Shown here: positions 18,123 through 28,040 of the stretch, piece by piece
How the letters are laid out: each line of letters opens with the position of its first letter
Numbering within the stretch: position 1 is the stretch's first letter
Assembly (NCBI GenBank): GCA_965370415.1
Contig: CBDUTJ010000002.1
Coordinates: forward strand, 1-64,000
Origin: JACNIV01 sp965370415
Lineage (GTDB): Bacteria > Cloacimonadota > Cloacimonadia > Cloacimonadales > TCS61
Direction of reading: 5' to 3'
DNA length: 64,000 nt
Translations under genes and position numbers: made by a program
The notes under the pieces: model-generated
Databases searched by the model: none
What the model saw: only the letters and a program-made list of their open reading frames with translations
Told to the model about the DNA's origin: nothing

Positions 18123-19373
18123 ATGAAAATAGCGATCATTGGGTTTGGTGCAGCAGCAATCGGATTTATTGAGCGAATTAAAAATTCAGATAATGAGATC
18201 CATATTTTTGAAAAAAGCAAAGATATTTATTCATCGAGTATCTCGGGAATACGGGCAGACGGTAAACTGTTCGTATCTACTGAAATGGGTGGAAATATCG
18301 ACTTAGATATAAGTCTGCAAAAGCAGCTTGTAGATTATTACATCGATAAAACCGAAGATAAAAAATATGAGAAGGGTAGCTCTTTTGCCAAGAAGGAATA
18401 TTATAATAAATTCTACGAAAAAGGGTTCCAGCCAATTCATTCCGATTTTTATCATATTGGAACAGATCAGTTGAAACAGGTTCTTTATCACATATATAAA
18501 GGTTTTAAAAAATTAAAGAATATTCATTTTCATTTTAATGAAACGATCACCGATATCGAGCCGATTGCAAACACCGTGATCTTGAGCAACCGGGAATCTT
18601 TCGATATTGTTGTTGTAGCGGTTGGCAGAAGCGGTCATAAACTGGTTAAAACTATCATCGGGAAATTTCCTGAACTTATATCCGACAACACAAAAGTAGA
18701 TATGGGTATTCGCATGGAACTTCCTGACCTTATAGTAGAAGAACTGAACAAGGAAATGTACGAATTCAAAGTGAAGTACAAAAGTAAGACAGGTTATATG
18801 GTTCGTACTTTCTGTAACAACCCCAGCGGTTTTGTAGTTACCGAAAATTATGGTGATTTCGTTACTGTGAACGGGCATTCTAAACTAAAGGAAAAAAGTA
18901 AAAATACTAACTTTGCTATTCTTACAACAGTTCAGCTTACCCAGCCATTTAACGACCCCATAGGGTTCGGCTCGCACATTGCCAAACTCACAAACCTGCT
19001 GGCAGGTGAGAATAAAGTGATCCTGCAAACCTATAATAACTTCAAAAGCTCAAAGAGAACCAAACATCTTTACCGGGTCTCTCCCACTCTGGAAAACGAT
19101 AATTACATACTGGGAGATATCAATCTTGCCTATCCGCGCCGTATTGCTGAAAGCATCATAGATTTTATTGAAAATCTAAACGAAGTAATACCTGGTGTGG
19201 CAAATGACGATAACCTGCTATATGCACCCGAGATCAAATTCTATTCGAACCGACTGTACAACGATCATTTCCATAACCTCAAGTTCATCGGTGATTGCTC
19301 CGGTGCTACGCGATCTATTATCTATGCCACTGCTCATGGCTGGCTGATGGCAGAGGAGATTATTAATAACTAA
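18123..19373 (+). CDS. FAD-dependent oxidoreductase, COG2509-like
   Basis: The 416-residue cytoplasmic protein starts with a Rossmann dinucleotide site (IAIIGFGAAAIGFIERI) and ends with the second FAD contact GDCSGATRSIIYATAHGWLMAEEI. In between, VVVAVGRSG (about residue 160-168), MGIRMELP and the core TFCNNPSGFVV followed by VTVNGHS fit the poorly studied COG2509 family of flavoproteins, often annotated as FAD-dependent dehydrogenases. The substrate is not known. The ATG follows GGGA at a proper distance. The next gene starts 48 bases downstream, so it may share a transcript with the lipoprotein and the kinase. Confidence 0.75.
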   Translation: MKIAIIGFGAAAIGFIERIKNSDNEIHIFEKSKDIYSSSISGIRADGKLFVSTEMGGNIDLDISLQKQLVDYYIDKTEDKKYEKGSSFAKKEYYNKFYEKGFQPIHSDFYHIGTDQLKQVLYHIYKGFKKLKNIHFHFNETITDIEPIANTVILSNRESFDIVVVAVGRSGHKLVKTIIGKFPELISDNTKVDMGIRMELPDLIVEELNKEMYEFKVKYKSKTGYMVRTFCNNPSGFVVTENYGDFVTVNGHSKLKEKSKNTNFAILTTVQLTQPFNDPIGFGSHIAKLTNLLAGENKVILQTYNNFKSSKRTKHLYRVSPTLENDNYILGDINLAYPRRIAESIIDFIENLNEVIPGVANDDNLLYAPEIKFYSNRLYNDHFHNLKFIGDCSGATRSIIYATAHGWLMAEEIINN

Positions 19374-19421
19374 AAACTATGATCTTTTAATTCCGTTTTG
19401 GAAGTGAAAAGGAGAATTAAT

Positions 19422-19742
19422 ATGAGAAATATCTATCTATTCCTGCTTTTCATTTTCATTTTCTCCTGCGTAATAAACATCGGAGATGTAAACCAGCGTA
19501 AAGGAGAACTCATCAGTGAATGTAAGAAAATGCTGAAAAAGCCAAAAGAAGAAGTTCTTCCTGTAATGCAGAAAATCGATATGGGTGAACCAACCAGGAT
19601 AGAAGCGACCAGTGATTCAACCGAAACTTACTATTTTTACAAACGCTATGTGAAAAAGCGTAAAGATCGTTATTATGATGAAGTTATTCTGGATTTCAAA
19701 AAAGATATTATGATGAAATACAAAGTGGAATTGGTCAGATAG
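19422..19742 (+). CDS. Small lipoprotein, possibly SmpA/BamE-like
   Basis: The ATG at 19422 follows AAAAGGAG; the frame extends eight codons upstream without a site. The 106-residue protein has a hydrophobic leader ending IFIFSC, where the Cys at about residue 16 is a plausible lipidation site. The mature part has a helix with repeated Lys/Glu (PKEEVLPVMQKI) followed by GEPTRIEATSDSTETYYFY and a Lys/Arg-rich strand pair, a layout like the small SmpA/BamE fold (helices, then a three-strand sheet). This likeness is weak. It sits between the flavoprotein and the kinase gene in the same direction. Confidence 0.5.
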   Translation: MRNIYLFLLFIFIFSCVINIGDVNQRKGELISECKKMLKKPKEEVLPVMQKIDMGEPTRIEATSDSTETYYFYKRYVKKRKDRYYDEVILDFKKDIMMKYKVELVR

Positions 19743-19761
19743 AATTAACCCTGAGGTATGA

Positions 19762-21102
19762 ATGAGTAAGTTTAAACATGCTGTGAAACGTAGTGGCGCA
19801 ATTGTGCCATTTAAGGAAAAGAGAATTGCCAATGCCATCTATCGAGCTGCAGTTGCTGTGGGTGGCAGGAATAAAGATGTTGCCGAAAAACTTGCCCGTC
19901 AGGTTGAAAGCGAATTGGAAAGACTTTTTCCAGCCGATCATGATCCGCACATTGAAGAAATACAGGATGTAGTGGAAAAAGTGCTGATTAAAAACGGGCA
20001 TACACAAGTTGCAAAAACCTATATTCTTTACAGGGAAGAAAATAATCGTAAACGGCGGGAAAAATCCAGGAAAGATTCTCATCCTTCAGAAAACATTCCC
20101 TGGTCTAAGATGTGGCATATTCTGGATTGGGCTGTAGCGCACGATCTGCACACAGTGGAAGCTTTGAACAAACGCATCAGGAAGGGTGAGTTCCCTCATA
20201 TCGTGCATGAATCGGAAGCAGCTTACGAAGAAGATATCACCACTGCTGCCGAAAATATTGCCCAGCGCAGCAAAGAACTGAAAATGGTTTTTGTGAGCGG
20301 TCCATCATCTTCCGGTAAAACCACCACCACTATAAAACTGGAACAGCACCTGAATAAGATCGGTTTGAAATTCAAAACTTTTGTGGTGGATAATTACTTT
20401 TTAGACCTGAAAATGCATCCGACTGACGAATTCGGTGATTACGATTTTGAAACTCCCCAGGCACTTGACCTGGCAATGATCAACGAGCATATAAAAAGAC
20501 TTTGCTATGGTGAAAAGATAAAAATTCCCTTTTACGATTTTAAAACAGGTTCGCGTCATCTGAACCGCACAGTGATGAAGCTAAAAAAGAACGAGATACT
20601 TCTTATAGACAGCCTGCACGGACTTTTCCCGCAGATGAGTGAAAGCATCCCCGATGAATATAAATTCAAAGTGTACATAGAACCTCTTCTGCAAATGAAA
20701 GGCACGGATGGACGGTTCATCCGCTGGACAGACCTGCGTATGATACGCCGCATGCTGCGGGATGCTGCACACAGGGCTTACAATCCACGTCAAACTCTGG
20801 AGCACTGGCATTATGTTCGCTCCAGCGAGATCAGGCATATTATTCCATTTATCAATACAACCGATTATATTGTTAATAGCGCCATGCCTTACGAGATTGC
20901 ATTGTACAAAGCAAAGCTATTTGATGAATTTAAAACGTGGACTAAAAGATATAAAGAAAATCCCCTGCGTGAAGATGCATTTATAAGAACAACCAGAGTA
21001 TTCAATCTTTTAAAAGGAGTGGAAGCTGTTAAAGATGATTCACCGGTTCCGGTTGATTCTGTTTTAAGAGAATTCATCGGGGGAAGTATTTTTGAATATT
21101 AA
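19762..21102 (+). CDS. ATP-cone / uridine kinase-family fusion
   Basis: The 446-residue protein has two recognisable parts. Residues 3-100 form an ATP-cone (VKRSGAIVPFKEKRIANAIYRA, then IQDVVEKVLIKNGHTQVAKTYILYR), the nucleotide-sensing module best known from ribonucleotide reductase and NrdR. Residues 170-440 are a phosphoribulokinase/uridine kinase domain with a P-loop GPSSSGKTTTT (residues 180-190), VVDNYFLD, the DYDFETPQALD lid region and YDFKTGSR. Enzymes of this family phosphorylate uridine/cytidine or other small substrates. The combination suggests a kinase tuned by ATP/dATP level. It follows GAGG. Its final 25 codons recur, decayed, at 25532 and 28165. Confidence 0.8.
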   Translation: MSKFKHAVKRSGAIVPFKEKRIANAIYRAAVAVGGRNKDVAEKLARQVESELERLFPADHDPHIEEIQDVVEKVLIKNGHTQVAKTYILYREENNRKRREKSRKDSHPSENIPWSKMWHILDWAVAHDLHTVEALNKRIRKGEFPHIVHESEAAYEEDITTAAENIAQRSKELKMVFVSGPSSSGKTTTTIKLEQHLNKIGLKFKTFVVDNYFLDLKMHPTDEFGDYDFETPQALDLAMINEHIKRLCYGEKIKIPFYDFKTGSRHLNRTVMKLKKNEILLIDSLHGLFPQMSESIPDEYKFKVYIEPLLQMKGTDGRFIRWTDLRMIRRMLRDAAHRAYNPRQTLEHWHYVRSSEIRHIIPFINTTDYIVNSAMPYEIALYKAKLFDEFKTWTKRYKENPLREDAFIRTTRVFNLLKGVEAVKDDSPVPVDSVLREFIGGSIFEY

Positions 21103-21164
21103 ATAAAATTGACAGGAAATAATAAAAATACTTTTTTTGTATATTAAATAAAAGAGGAGGAAAT

Positions 21165-24100
21165 ATGAGTAAAACAATTATTTTTTTTATTTTAACCTTA
21201 GTCTTAATCATCCCTTCAATGGTCTATTCTGCTGTAGTTACACAAATAACAGCAGAACAAGTTGCCATGAATTTGTATTCCGAAAGGAATGATAAGACTC
21301 CAAAGGATTTCAGTATTGTCGAAAGTTTTATTGAAACGGAAAATGCAGAAAATATTTACTACATTTTCAATTTTGACAAAACCGGGTTTGTGATTGTGGC
21401 GGCGGATGATATCGCAGTTCCAATTCTTGGTTATGTGTTTGAACACAATTATACATTAGAAAATCATCCACCTCAATTTGATGCTATGCTTGCCAGTTAC
21501 AGGGAACAAATCCTATATGCCAGAAATAATGATCTTTCACCATCTCAGGAAATAATAGATAAGTGGAATAGATTTAAAGTTACAACTGATATGTTCATAC
21601 CAGAGAACTATCGAGCAGTATTACCACTACTATCTACTACCTGGAATCAAGGACAATTTTACAACGAGAGTTGTCCAACTGATGCGGGTTCAGTACCTAT
21701 TGATCCGGGAACACCAGGTAATGGTCATGTCTGGGCTGGATGTACTGCTACAGCAACCGCACAAGTAATGAAATATCATGCTCATCCTGCAACAGGGGAA
21801 GGAACACATAGTTATACTCACGCTACTTATGGAATACAATCTGCTAACTTTGGGGCAACTACCTATAACTGGACACTTATGCCAAATAATGTAACAGTTG
21901 TAACTCCTTCTGTCCATACACTTTTATATCATGTAGGAGTTGGAGCAGAAATGAATTACGGACTATATGGTTCAGGAGCCTGGATTGGAGGTGCGGTTCC
22001 TGCTTCAGCATTAAGCGCTTTACAGAATCACTTTAAATATGATCCTAATTCAAATTATGACCAAAGAAATAACTATAGCGCTACCCCTTTAGTTTGGCAT
22101 GGAATGCTGAAAACTGAATTGGATAACAATCGTCCGCTTGTGTATGAGGGCTATAACAGCGGTTATAGTGATGGCCATGCTTTTGTAATAGATGGTTACC
22201 AGGGCGCATCTAATGATAGTTACCATATCAACTTTGGATGGGGTGTTTCTGGTTATGACGGATACTACACCTTAGACGCTTTAGCACCTTCTCTTCCCAA
22301 TTATGATTATAGATTTTATCAAGGAGCACTTTTTGGAGTGGAACCACGTAAATGGAGACCTTTACCGGATGTATCAATTGATATATCTCAAATGGATTAT
22401 ACAGGTGTTGATCTCGATCATTATTATGAAGGATCTACTGCATTGCTAATCTATAGTGTATTAACAGATCTCTCCTTAGAAGAATTTGCTTTAAATATCA
22501 ATGCCAATAATGAGTTGGTTTTCACAGCAACTCCTGTCGTAACTTCCGACGTAAATATTGATATCACGATCCGAGCGACCTATACTGGTGGAACCGCAGA
22601 TGATACATTTAACTTTATTATAACCGGGGCTTCTTCTGGAAGTACAGTAAAATGGGAACAATTACCGGATTCATTATCAACCGGTATGGATGTAGATGCC
22701 ACCTGGCAACCTGACGACCCTGGAAACCCACCTCTACTTCTAGCGGATGATTTCTTATGTACTGAAACAGGTTATATAACAGATATTCATATTTGGGGTT
22801 CCTGGATAGATGATCATATTCCATTTTTTGAAGCACCGGAGGCTGTTCAATTTACTTTCAGTATTCATTCCGATATTCCTGCCGGAGGTCAACCACCCTG
22901 GAGTATGCCCGGAGACGTATTATGGATGAATACCTGGATTCCTGGTCCTGATGATGTTGAATGGATTGATTTCGGTCCGGAAGACTGGTATAATCCAGCT
23001 CTACCAATGTGGTTAGATGATAATCACACTATGTGTTTTAAATATAATTATATTTTAGATTCTTTAGATTATTTTTATCAGACAGGTACAGAACAAGATC
23101 CAATCATCTACTGGCTCGATGTTCAAGCCGTGCCAATGGATATAGATCCGGCATGTCGTTTTGGCTGGAAAACCTCTCTCGACCATTGGAATGATGATGC
23201 GGTCTGGGTTGATGCTATAGAGCCATATAATGGACCGTGGAATGAACTAATATACCCACTTGGTCATGAATATCAAGGTCAATCAATTGATCTGGCATTT
23301 CAAATAACTACAGAAGAAGAACCTACAGATGAATATGACTTCGGTGATGCTCCTGAAGGAGTTGGTGCACTTGCTTATCCTTCTTTAGGCGTAGATGGCA
23401 TGTTCCCAACTTGTATTACTGTAGGTTCAGCTAATTCTTATATACAACATGGTTCTGGTGAAAATATGGCTTGGTTTGGACCTATGGTTGATCTGGAAAC
23501 TGATGGAAATGCAGGATCCTGCCCAGGATGTTTCCCTGCTTATGACGTAGATGAATGCTTCCAGGACGGAGATGCAGGTCTTATAATGCCGGATTCTTAC
23601 ACAATCGATGCAACTGGTTCTGTGGTCAATTGTTCGGGTAGTACAGGTTCATCACTTGGAAATGTCTGCCAATATGCAACCTGGGGTACTGATATTGATA
23701 TAAATGTAACCAACAATATGCTTGTTGATGGTTATATTAATGTTCTCTTTGATTGGAACCAGGATGGACAATGGCATAATGATTTTAGTACAATGTGTGC
23801 CGGTATTGTTGTACATGAATATGTTGTACTTGATTTGGGTATCCCTGCGGGTTATTCTGGAACTCTCTCCGGTTTATTACCTGCAGGATCAACTTTCCAA
23901 ATCGGACCTAATGCTGGTTATGTCTGGGTTCGATTCTCAGTCACAGACGCAATGATTGGATTAAATGATTGGGATGGAAGTGGCGTCTTTGATGAAGGTG
24001 AATCAGAAGATTACCTGCTTCATGTTGAAGAAGAACTTGAGGAATTAGACTTTGGTGATGCACCTGATCCAACTTATCCTACACTATTGGCTATTGGTGC

Positions 24101-25409
24101 AAGACATATTCTTGATGGAGTAACATTCTTAGGTTCTAGTGTGGATGCTGAACCTGATGGTCAACCTGATGCAGCCGCAATGGGTGACGATAATGATGGA
24201 AATGATGATGAAGATGGTGTCTTATTCGTCTGTCCATTAATACCAGGAGAACAAGGAGCAATCTATGTTAATGCATCTGTAAGTGGATTCTTTAATGGTT
24301 GGTTAGATTTTGATGCTAACGGTTCATGGGATGCAAGTGAACAAATTTTCACAGATGAATCACTTATTTCCGGTTGGAATTCTTTGAACTTTTCAGTTCC
24401 ATTATCAGCACTTCCGGGAAATACTTTTGCTCGCTTTAGATTTGACACAAACGGCGGGTTAGGTGTTACAGGATTAGCTTCTGACGGTGAAGTTGAAGAT
24501 TATCGGGTTGAAATCGAAGAGAACCTGCATGACGGACTTAAGATGCATTATCATCAATGGCCGGATACAACTCAATTTGGTGTAGATGTTTGTGTAATGG
24601 AAGAATTAGATTATACAAGGATCGTAGCAGATGATTTCCTGTGCACTGAAGATGGTCCTATAAACAGTATCCACATCTGGGGATCATGGTATAATGATGC
24701 ACCTGGTCCACTATCCTTTGAACTTGGAATTTGGTCAGATAATCCAACTGGACCTTCTGGCTGGAGTGAGCCTCTTACACTTTTATGGCAAAAACAATTC
24801 ATTCCGGGTGAGTATAATGAATCTATTTATTACGATACTCCCAACGGAGAATGGTGGTATGATCCATGTACCGGTGAGTTCGTATTTCCTGGTGATTTTA
24901 TAGTATGGGAATATCACTTCATAATTCCAGATACTTCAGCTTACATGCAGGAAGCAGGCACCATTTATTGGTTGAGCGTTAGAGCGTATTTTGAAGAACC
25001 TCTTTTAGAGCAGTTTGGATGGAAGAGTTCAGTTAATCATTGGAATGATGATGCAGTTTACCAATGTTTTTACCCAACTGATCCATGGACTGAAATGATC
25101 TATCCTTTCGGACATCCATTTAATCAAAGTGGTGAAGAACATGTTTCAATGGATATGGCATTCTATATCGACTGTCATCCGTCTAATCCGGTGAATTTTA
25201 CTATTACCAAAGTTGGTACAAACATTACTCTTCAATGGGATCCAGTTCTGTGTGCATCATACTATAATGTTTATAGTTCAACAGATCCGTATGCTGCCTT
25301 CCCGGGTGGATGGACACTGGAAGCAACTGGAATAACAGTAACAACCTGGAACGACCCTGTTTCAACAGCAGGTATTAAAAAATTCTATCGTGTAACTGCT
25401 GGAAATTAG
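21165..25409 (+). CDS. Exported C10 (streptopain-like) cysteine protease with stalk domains
   Basis: The 1414-residue protein has a signal peptide and GAGGAGG before the ATG. Residues 24-140 match the streptopain propeptide (AEQVAMNLYSERN, then FNFDKTGFVIVAADD and PILGYVFEHN). The C10 protease domain (about 145-400) has the catalytic Cys193 (WAGCTATATAQVMKY) and His338 (DGHAFVIDGY), so it should be active once the propeptide is removed. Next come two copies of a domain marked ADDFLCTE and IHIWGSW (residues about 495-710 and 1125-1335) flanking two GEVED-like units that begin DFGDAP. The end is an FN3-like module (YYNVYSSTDPYAAF, KKFYRVTAGN) in place of a FlgD-like domain. It is paralogous to the gene at 28343. 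Confidence 0.85.
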   Translation: MSKTIIFFILTLVLIIPSMVYSAVVTQITAEQVAMNLYSERNDKTPKDFSIVESFIETENAENIYYIFNFDKTGFVIVAADDIAVPILGYVFEHNYTLENHPPQFDAMLASYREQILYARNNDLSPSQEIIDKWNRFKVTTDMFIPENYRAVLPLLSTTWNQGQFYNESCPTDAGSVPIDPGTPGNGHVWAGCTATATAQVMKYHAHPATGEGTHSYTHATYGIQSANFGATTYNWTLMPNNVTVVTPSVHTLLYHVGVGAEMNYGLYGSGAWIGGAVPASALSALQNHFKYDPNSNYDQRNNYSATPLVWHGMLKTELDNNRPLVYEGYNSGYSDGHAFVIDGYQGASNDSYHINFGWGVSGYDGYYTLDALAPSLPNYDYRFYQGALFGVEPRKWRPLPDVSIDISQMDYTGVDLDHYYEGSTALLIYSVLTDLSLEEFALNINANNELVFTATPVVTSDVNIDITIRATYTGGTADDTFNFIITGASSGSTVKWEQLPDSLSTGMDVDATWQPDDPGNPPLLLADDFLCTETGYITDIHIWGSWIDDHIPFFEAPEAVQFTFSIHSDIPAGGQPPWSMPGDVLWMNTWIPGPDDVEWIDFGPEDWYNPALPMWLDDNHTMCFKYNYILDSLDYFYQTGTEQDPIIYWLDVQAVPMDIDPACRFGWKTSLDHWNDDAVWVDAIEPYNGPWNELIYPLGHEYQGQSIDLAFQITTEEEPTDEYDFGDAPEGVGALAYPSLGVDGMFPTCITVGSANSYIQHGSGENMAWFGPMVDLETDGNAGSCPGCFPAYDVDECFQDGDAGLIMPDSYTIDATGSVVNCSGSTGSSLGNVCQYATWGTDIDINVTNNMLVDGYINVLFDWNQDGQWHNDFSTMCAGIVVHEYVVLDLGIPAGYSGTLSGLLPAGSTFQIGPNAGYVWVRFSVTDAMIGLNDWDGSGVFDEGESEDYLLHVEEELEELDFGDAPDPTYPTLLAIGARHILDGVTFLGSSVDAEPDGQPDAAAMGDDNDGNDDEDGVLFVCPLIPGEQGAIYVNASVSGFFNGWLDFDANGSWDASEQIFTDESLISGWNSLNFSVPLSALPGNTFARFRFDTNGGLGVTGLASDGEVEDYRVEIEENLHDGLKMHYHQWPDTTQFGVDVCVMEELDYTRIVADDFLCTEDGPINSIHIWGSWYNDAPGPLSFELGIWSDNPTGPSGWSEPLTLLWQKQFIPGEYNESIYYDTPNGEWWYDPCTGEFVFPGDFIVWEYHFIIPDTSAYMQEAGTIYWLSVRAYFEEPLLEQFGWKSSVNHWNDDAVYQCFYPTDPWTEMIYPFGHPFNQSGEEHVSMDMAFYIDCHPSNPVNFTITKVGTNITLQWDPVLCASYYNVYSSTDPYAAFPGGWTLEATGITVTTWNDPVSTAGIKKFYRVTAGN

Positions 25410-25435
25410 CAGTTATTTATAAGGTTAAGTATAAG

Positions 25436-25485
25436 CAAGCGAATCCTGTTTGTGAAATATGCAAGCAGGATTCACTTGTATTTTC
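25436..25485 (+). terminator. Possible terminator after the first C10 protease gene
   Basis: CAAGCGAATCCTG (25436-25448) and CAGGATTCACTTG (25468-25480) form a long stem with one mismatch and a 19-base loop, followed by TATTTTC. The T-run is short, so the strength is uncertain. Confidence 0.55.
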
Positions 25486-25531
25486 ATATCATAAACAAAA
25501 TAGTAGTTGTTATTGTGCAATGTAAATATCG

Positions 25532-25614
25532 AGATGATACTCCTGTTCCGGCTGACTCTGTTTCAAGAAAATTCACAGAGTGTAGCATTTACGAATATTA
25601 AATAAAATTGACAT
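25532..25614 (+). pseudogene. Remnant of the uridine kinase 3' end plus its downstream TTGACA box (copy 2)
   Basis: This non-coding stretch reads in one frame as RDDTPVPADSVSRKF then TECSIYEY and a TAA, which aligns without gap to the real kinase end KDDSPVPVDSVLREF-IGGSIFEY. The match continues into non-coding DNA: GAATATTAAATAAAATTGACA occurs at both places. No start codon or upstream kinase sequence precedes it. It lies just before the amidotransferase-like gene at 25662. Confidence 0.8.
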
Positions 25615-25661
25615 AAAATCAGCTATTCCTTCAATTGTGAATAATTATTCATTGAAGAAAA

Positions 25662-28040
25662 ATGAAGAATATAAGATTTATTTTAATAGCAGTTTTGTTA
25701 TTGAGCGTTAGTATCGCATTTGCAGAATGTGATATGTTTGCCGGAATTGCTAAAGATGGACATTACATTTCAGAGTTAAATTCGGAACCAGGGGATTTCG
25801 ATGATCCGAATGACTTCTTTGAGTGGTTAAAACTTCGATCAAGAAATTCTACTCCCAAACCAAATAATGACGGTTATGGAGTCCTTTACTACAAAGATTA
25901 TGGTTATTTCTATTTGGATCCTGAGAATTTGGGACATAGCGAAGATGAGCAAGGTGATCCGAACAATCAAGCTTGGTATCAAATAAATTATAATACTTTT
26001 TATACTGACGGTACAGAAGATATGCAATGGGAACTTAACACAGCAAGTGATGTTATATTAGACTATAACACCGAAGCATCAATTGTTTTGGCGCATGCAA
26101 GACTAGGATCAGGAGGACACGGCAATCATCCTTTTAGATTTAATATTATAGAAGATGATAAAACTTATACTTTTATGCATAATGGCTGGTTGACTTCAGA
26201 ATTAGAAATACCTATTTATAATTACTTGTTAAATTTAGGCTGGTTCAACACATATTCATCTAACTGGGAAGATAATGATATGATCGATAGTGAAATCCTT
26301 TTTCATTATATTATGAAGTTTGTAATAGATAACAATGGAGATATTGTAGCAGGAATTCACGAAGCCTTAACACAAACTAATATTTATGGAACTGATATCA
26401 AAGATCAATTAGAAAATCCTGTAGCTTATCAAAGTATTTCTTTGGGTGGTTGGACTTATAAAAAGGTTGCAAATTTCATCATGTCGGACGGTGAAAATCT
26501 TTTTATATTCAGAAATTCCCCCTCGGTGGATAATGCTCCGGCTTTTAATGATTCGCTTCACGCTCTTTCATACACTGTACACGATTATTTCACCGCTGTG
26601 AAAACCTATCATGAGCTTGATACGAGAGTAGATCAGTTTGATTTTGTTATTATACCAAGATACGGACAACCATTCGAGATTCCTGATTTTCTGGAATATA
26701 CTCCGGCTCCCCCTAATGCTGCCACCCAAATTTTCCCTGATCACCTAGCAACAGATCTGCCCCGGCAAGTTACTGTAGATTGGGAATACAATAAAATATC
26801 ACTTGAATTGCCTACGGGATTTAAAGTGTATAAAGGGGCTGTAGAAGTAGCGGATATTGCTTATACTTCGGACATTATTTACACACACGTATTTTCCGGT
26901 CTTGCCTGGGACGAAACTGTCTCTTGGAAAGTAGTTCCTTATAACGGTAATGGTAATTTCGTTAGCCCGGAAACTTGGGAATTTATTGTGATGAGCGAAC
27001 CTGATAATCCGGATGAAGTACCCTCAGAAGTTGTTTATACAGAAGAAGTATATTCCGGTAGTGATCCTGCAATAATTTCATTACCAGCTATTAATCTTGG
27101 AGAAGGAAATGTAAATCCAACAATTGATTTCTCTTATTCATCTCCAGAGACCAATTTTAATATTACAATATTAGTTCAAGATCAACCCAACAATCCGTTA
27201 CCTTATCCTGAGAATTGTGCTGCTTCATTTACTCCCAATCTTCCCAATAATAACGAAACAACTTTAACATTCAATTTTAGTGGAACATTTATACCAAATA
27301 TATTACTACATTGGAATGAAAGTGTTTGGGAAGATATAACTACTCTTGCAAATGCAACTTTTGGAGTTGGTTTCGTGACTTTTGCATGGACTTCAACCGG
27401 AAGGGGAAATGAAAATTTTGTAGTGAACAATGGTGGAGAATCTCCACTGCCCGTTTCTCTTTCTTCTTTCACTACAACATATGAAAATGGTTCACCAATT
27501 ATTAATTGGGTTACACAATCTGAATCCGATAATATCGGATGGAATGTATATCGGGCAAACTCTTCAAATTTCGGTCAGGCTCAAATTATCAATCTTCACA
27601 CTATTCCCGGGAACGGAACAACTTCCCAACCTTCATTCTATTCCTTTACCGATGAATATGAAGTTTATGAGAATTTTACCTACTGGTATTGGCTGGAAAG
27701 TATAAGCGGTTCCGGTGAAACTGAAAGTTTTGGTCCGGTATCATTAACTATCCCTTTCGATTGGGATGACATTCCGGAAATTCCCATGGTAACCGAACTG
27801 CATCAGAATTTCCCAAATCCATTCAATCCCAGTACGCTCATCTCATTTTACATAAAAGAGAATGAAACGGGAGTTCTTTCAATTTACAATATTAAGGGAC
27901 AGCTTATCGTAAAAAATGAATTTGAAACCGGTAGACATTATTATGCCTGGGATGCCCGAGATCATAGTTCGGGAATATATCTCTACAAATTAAGAACTAA
28001 ACGTTATTCAAAGATCATGAAAATGATACTTGTGAAATAG
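25662..28040 (+). CDS. Exported class II glutamine amidotransferase-like protein with type IX-like C-terminal domain
   Basis: The 792-residue protein has a signal peptide (residues 1-21, ending AFA) directly followed by Glu-Cys. Residues 22-340 resemble class II (Ntn-type) glutamine amidotransferases: CDMFAGIAKDG at the new N-terminus, NDGYGVLYYKDYG, HARLGSGGHGNHPF, TFMHNGWL and later VIIPRYGQP. In that family the free N-terminal Cys is the nucleophile, here C23. Cytosolic members use the Cys after Met. A beta-sandwich (about 345-450), further Ig-like parts and the FlgD-like sorting domain follow (NFPNPFNPSTLISF, IYNIKGQ, SGIYLYKL, KMILVK). The real substrate outside the cell is unknown. The ribosome site (GAAGAAA) is weak. 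Confidence 0.65.
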   Translation: MKNIRFILIAVLLLSVSIAFAECDMFAGIAKDGHYISELNSEPGDFDDPNDFFEWLKLRSRNSTPKPNNDGYGVLYYKDYGYFYLDPENLGHSEDEQGDPNNQAWYQINYNTFYTDGTEDMQWELNTASDVILDYNTEASIVLAHARLGSGGHGNHPFRFNIIEDDKTYTFMHNGWLTSELEIPIYNYLLNLGWFNTYSSNWEDNDMIDSEILFHYIMKFVIDNNGDIVAGIHEALTQTNIYGTDIKDQLENPVAYQSISLGGWTYKKVANFIMSDGENLFIFRNSPSVDNAPAFNDSLHALSYTVHDYFTAVKTYHELDTRVDQFDFVIIPRYGQPFEIPDFLEYTPAPPNAATQIFPDHLATDLPRQVTVDWEYNKISLELPTGFKVYKGAVEVADIAYTSDIIYTHVFSGLAWDETVSWKVVPYNGNGNFVSPETWEFIVMSEPDNPDEVPSEVVYTEEVYSGSDPAIISLPAINLGEGNVNPTIDFSYSSPETNFNITILVQDQPNNPLPYPENCAASFTPNLPNNNETTLTFNFSGTFIPNILLHWNESVWEDITTLANATFGVGFVTFAWTSTGRGNENFVVNNGGESPLPVSLSSFTTTYENGSPIINWVTQSESDNIGWNVYRANSSNFGQAQIINLHTIPGNGTTSQPSFYSFTDEYEVYENFTYWYWLESISGSGETESFGPVSLTIPFDWDDIPEIPMVTELHQNFPNPFNPSTLISFYIKENETGVLSIYNIKGQLIVKNEFETGRHYYAWDARDHSSGIYLYKLRTKRYSKIMKMILVK

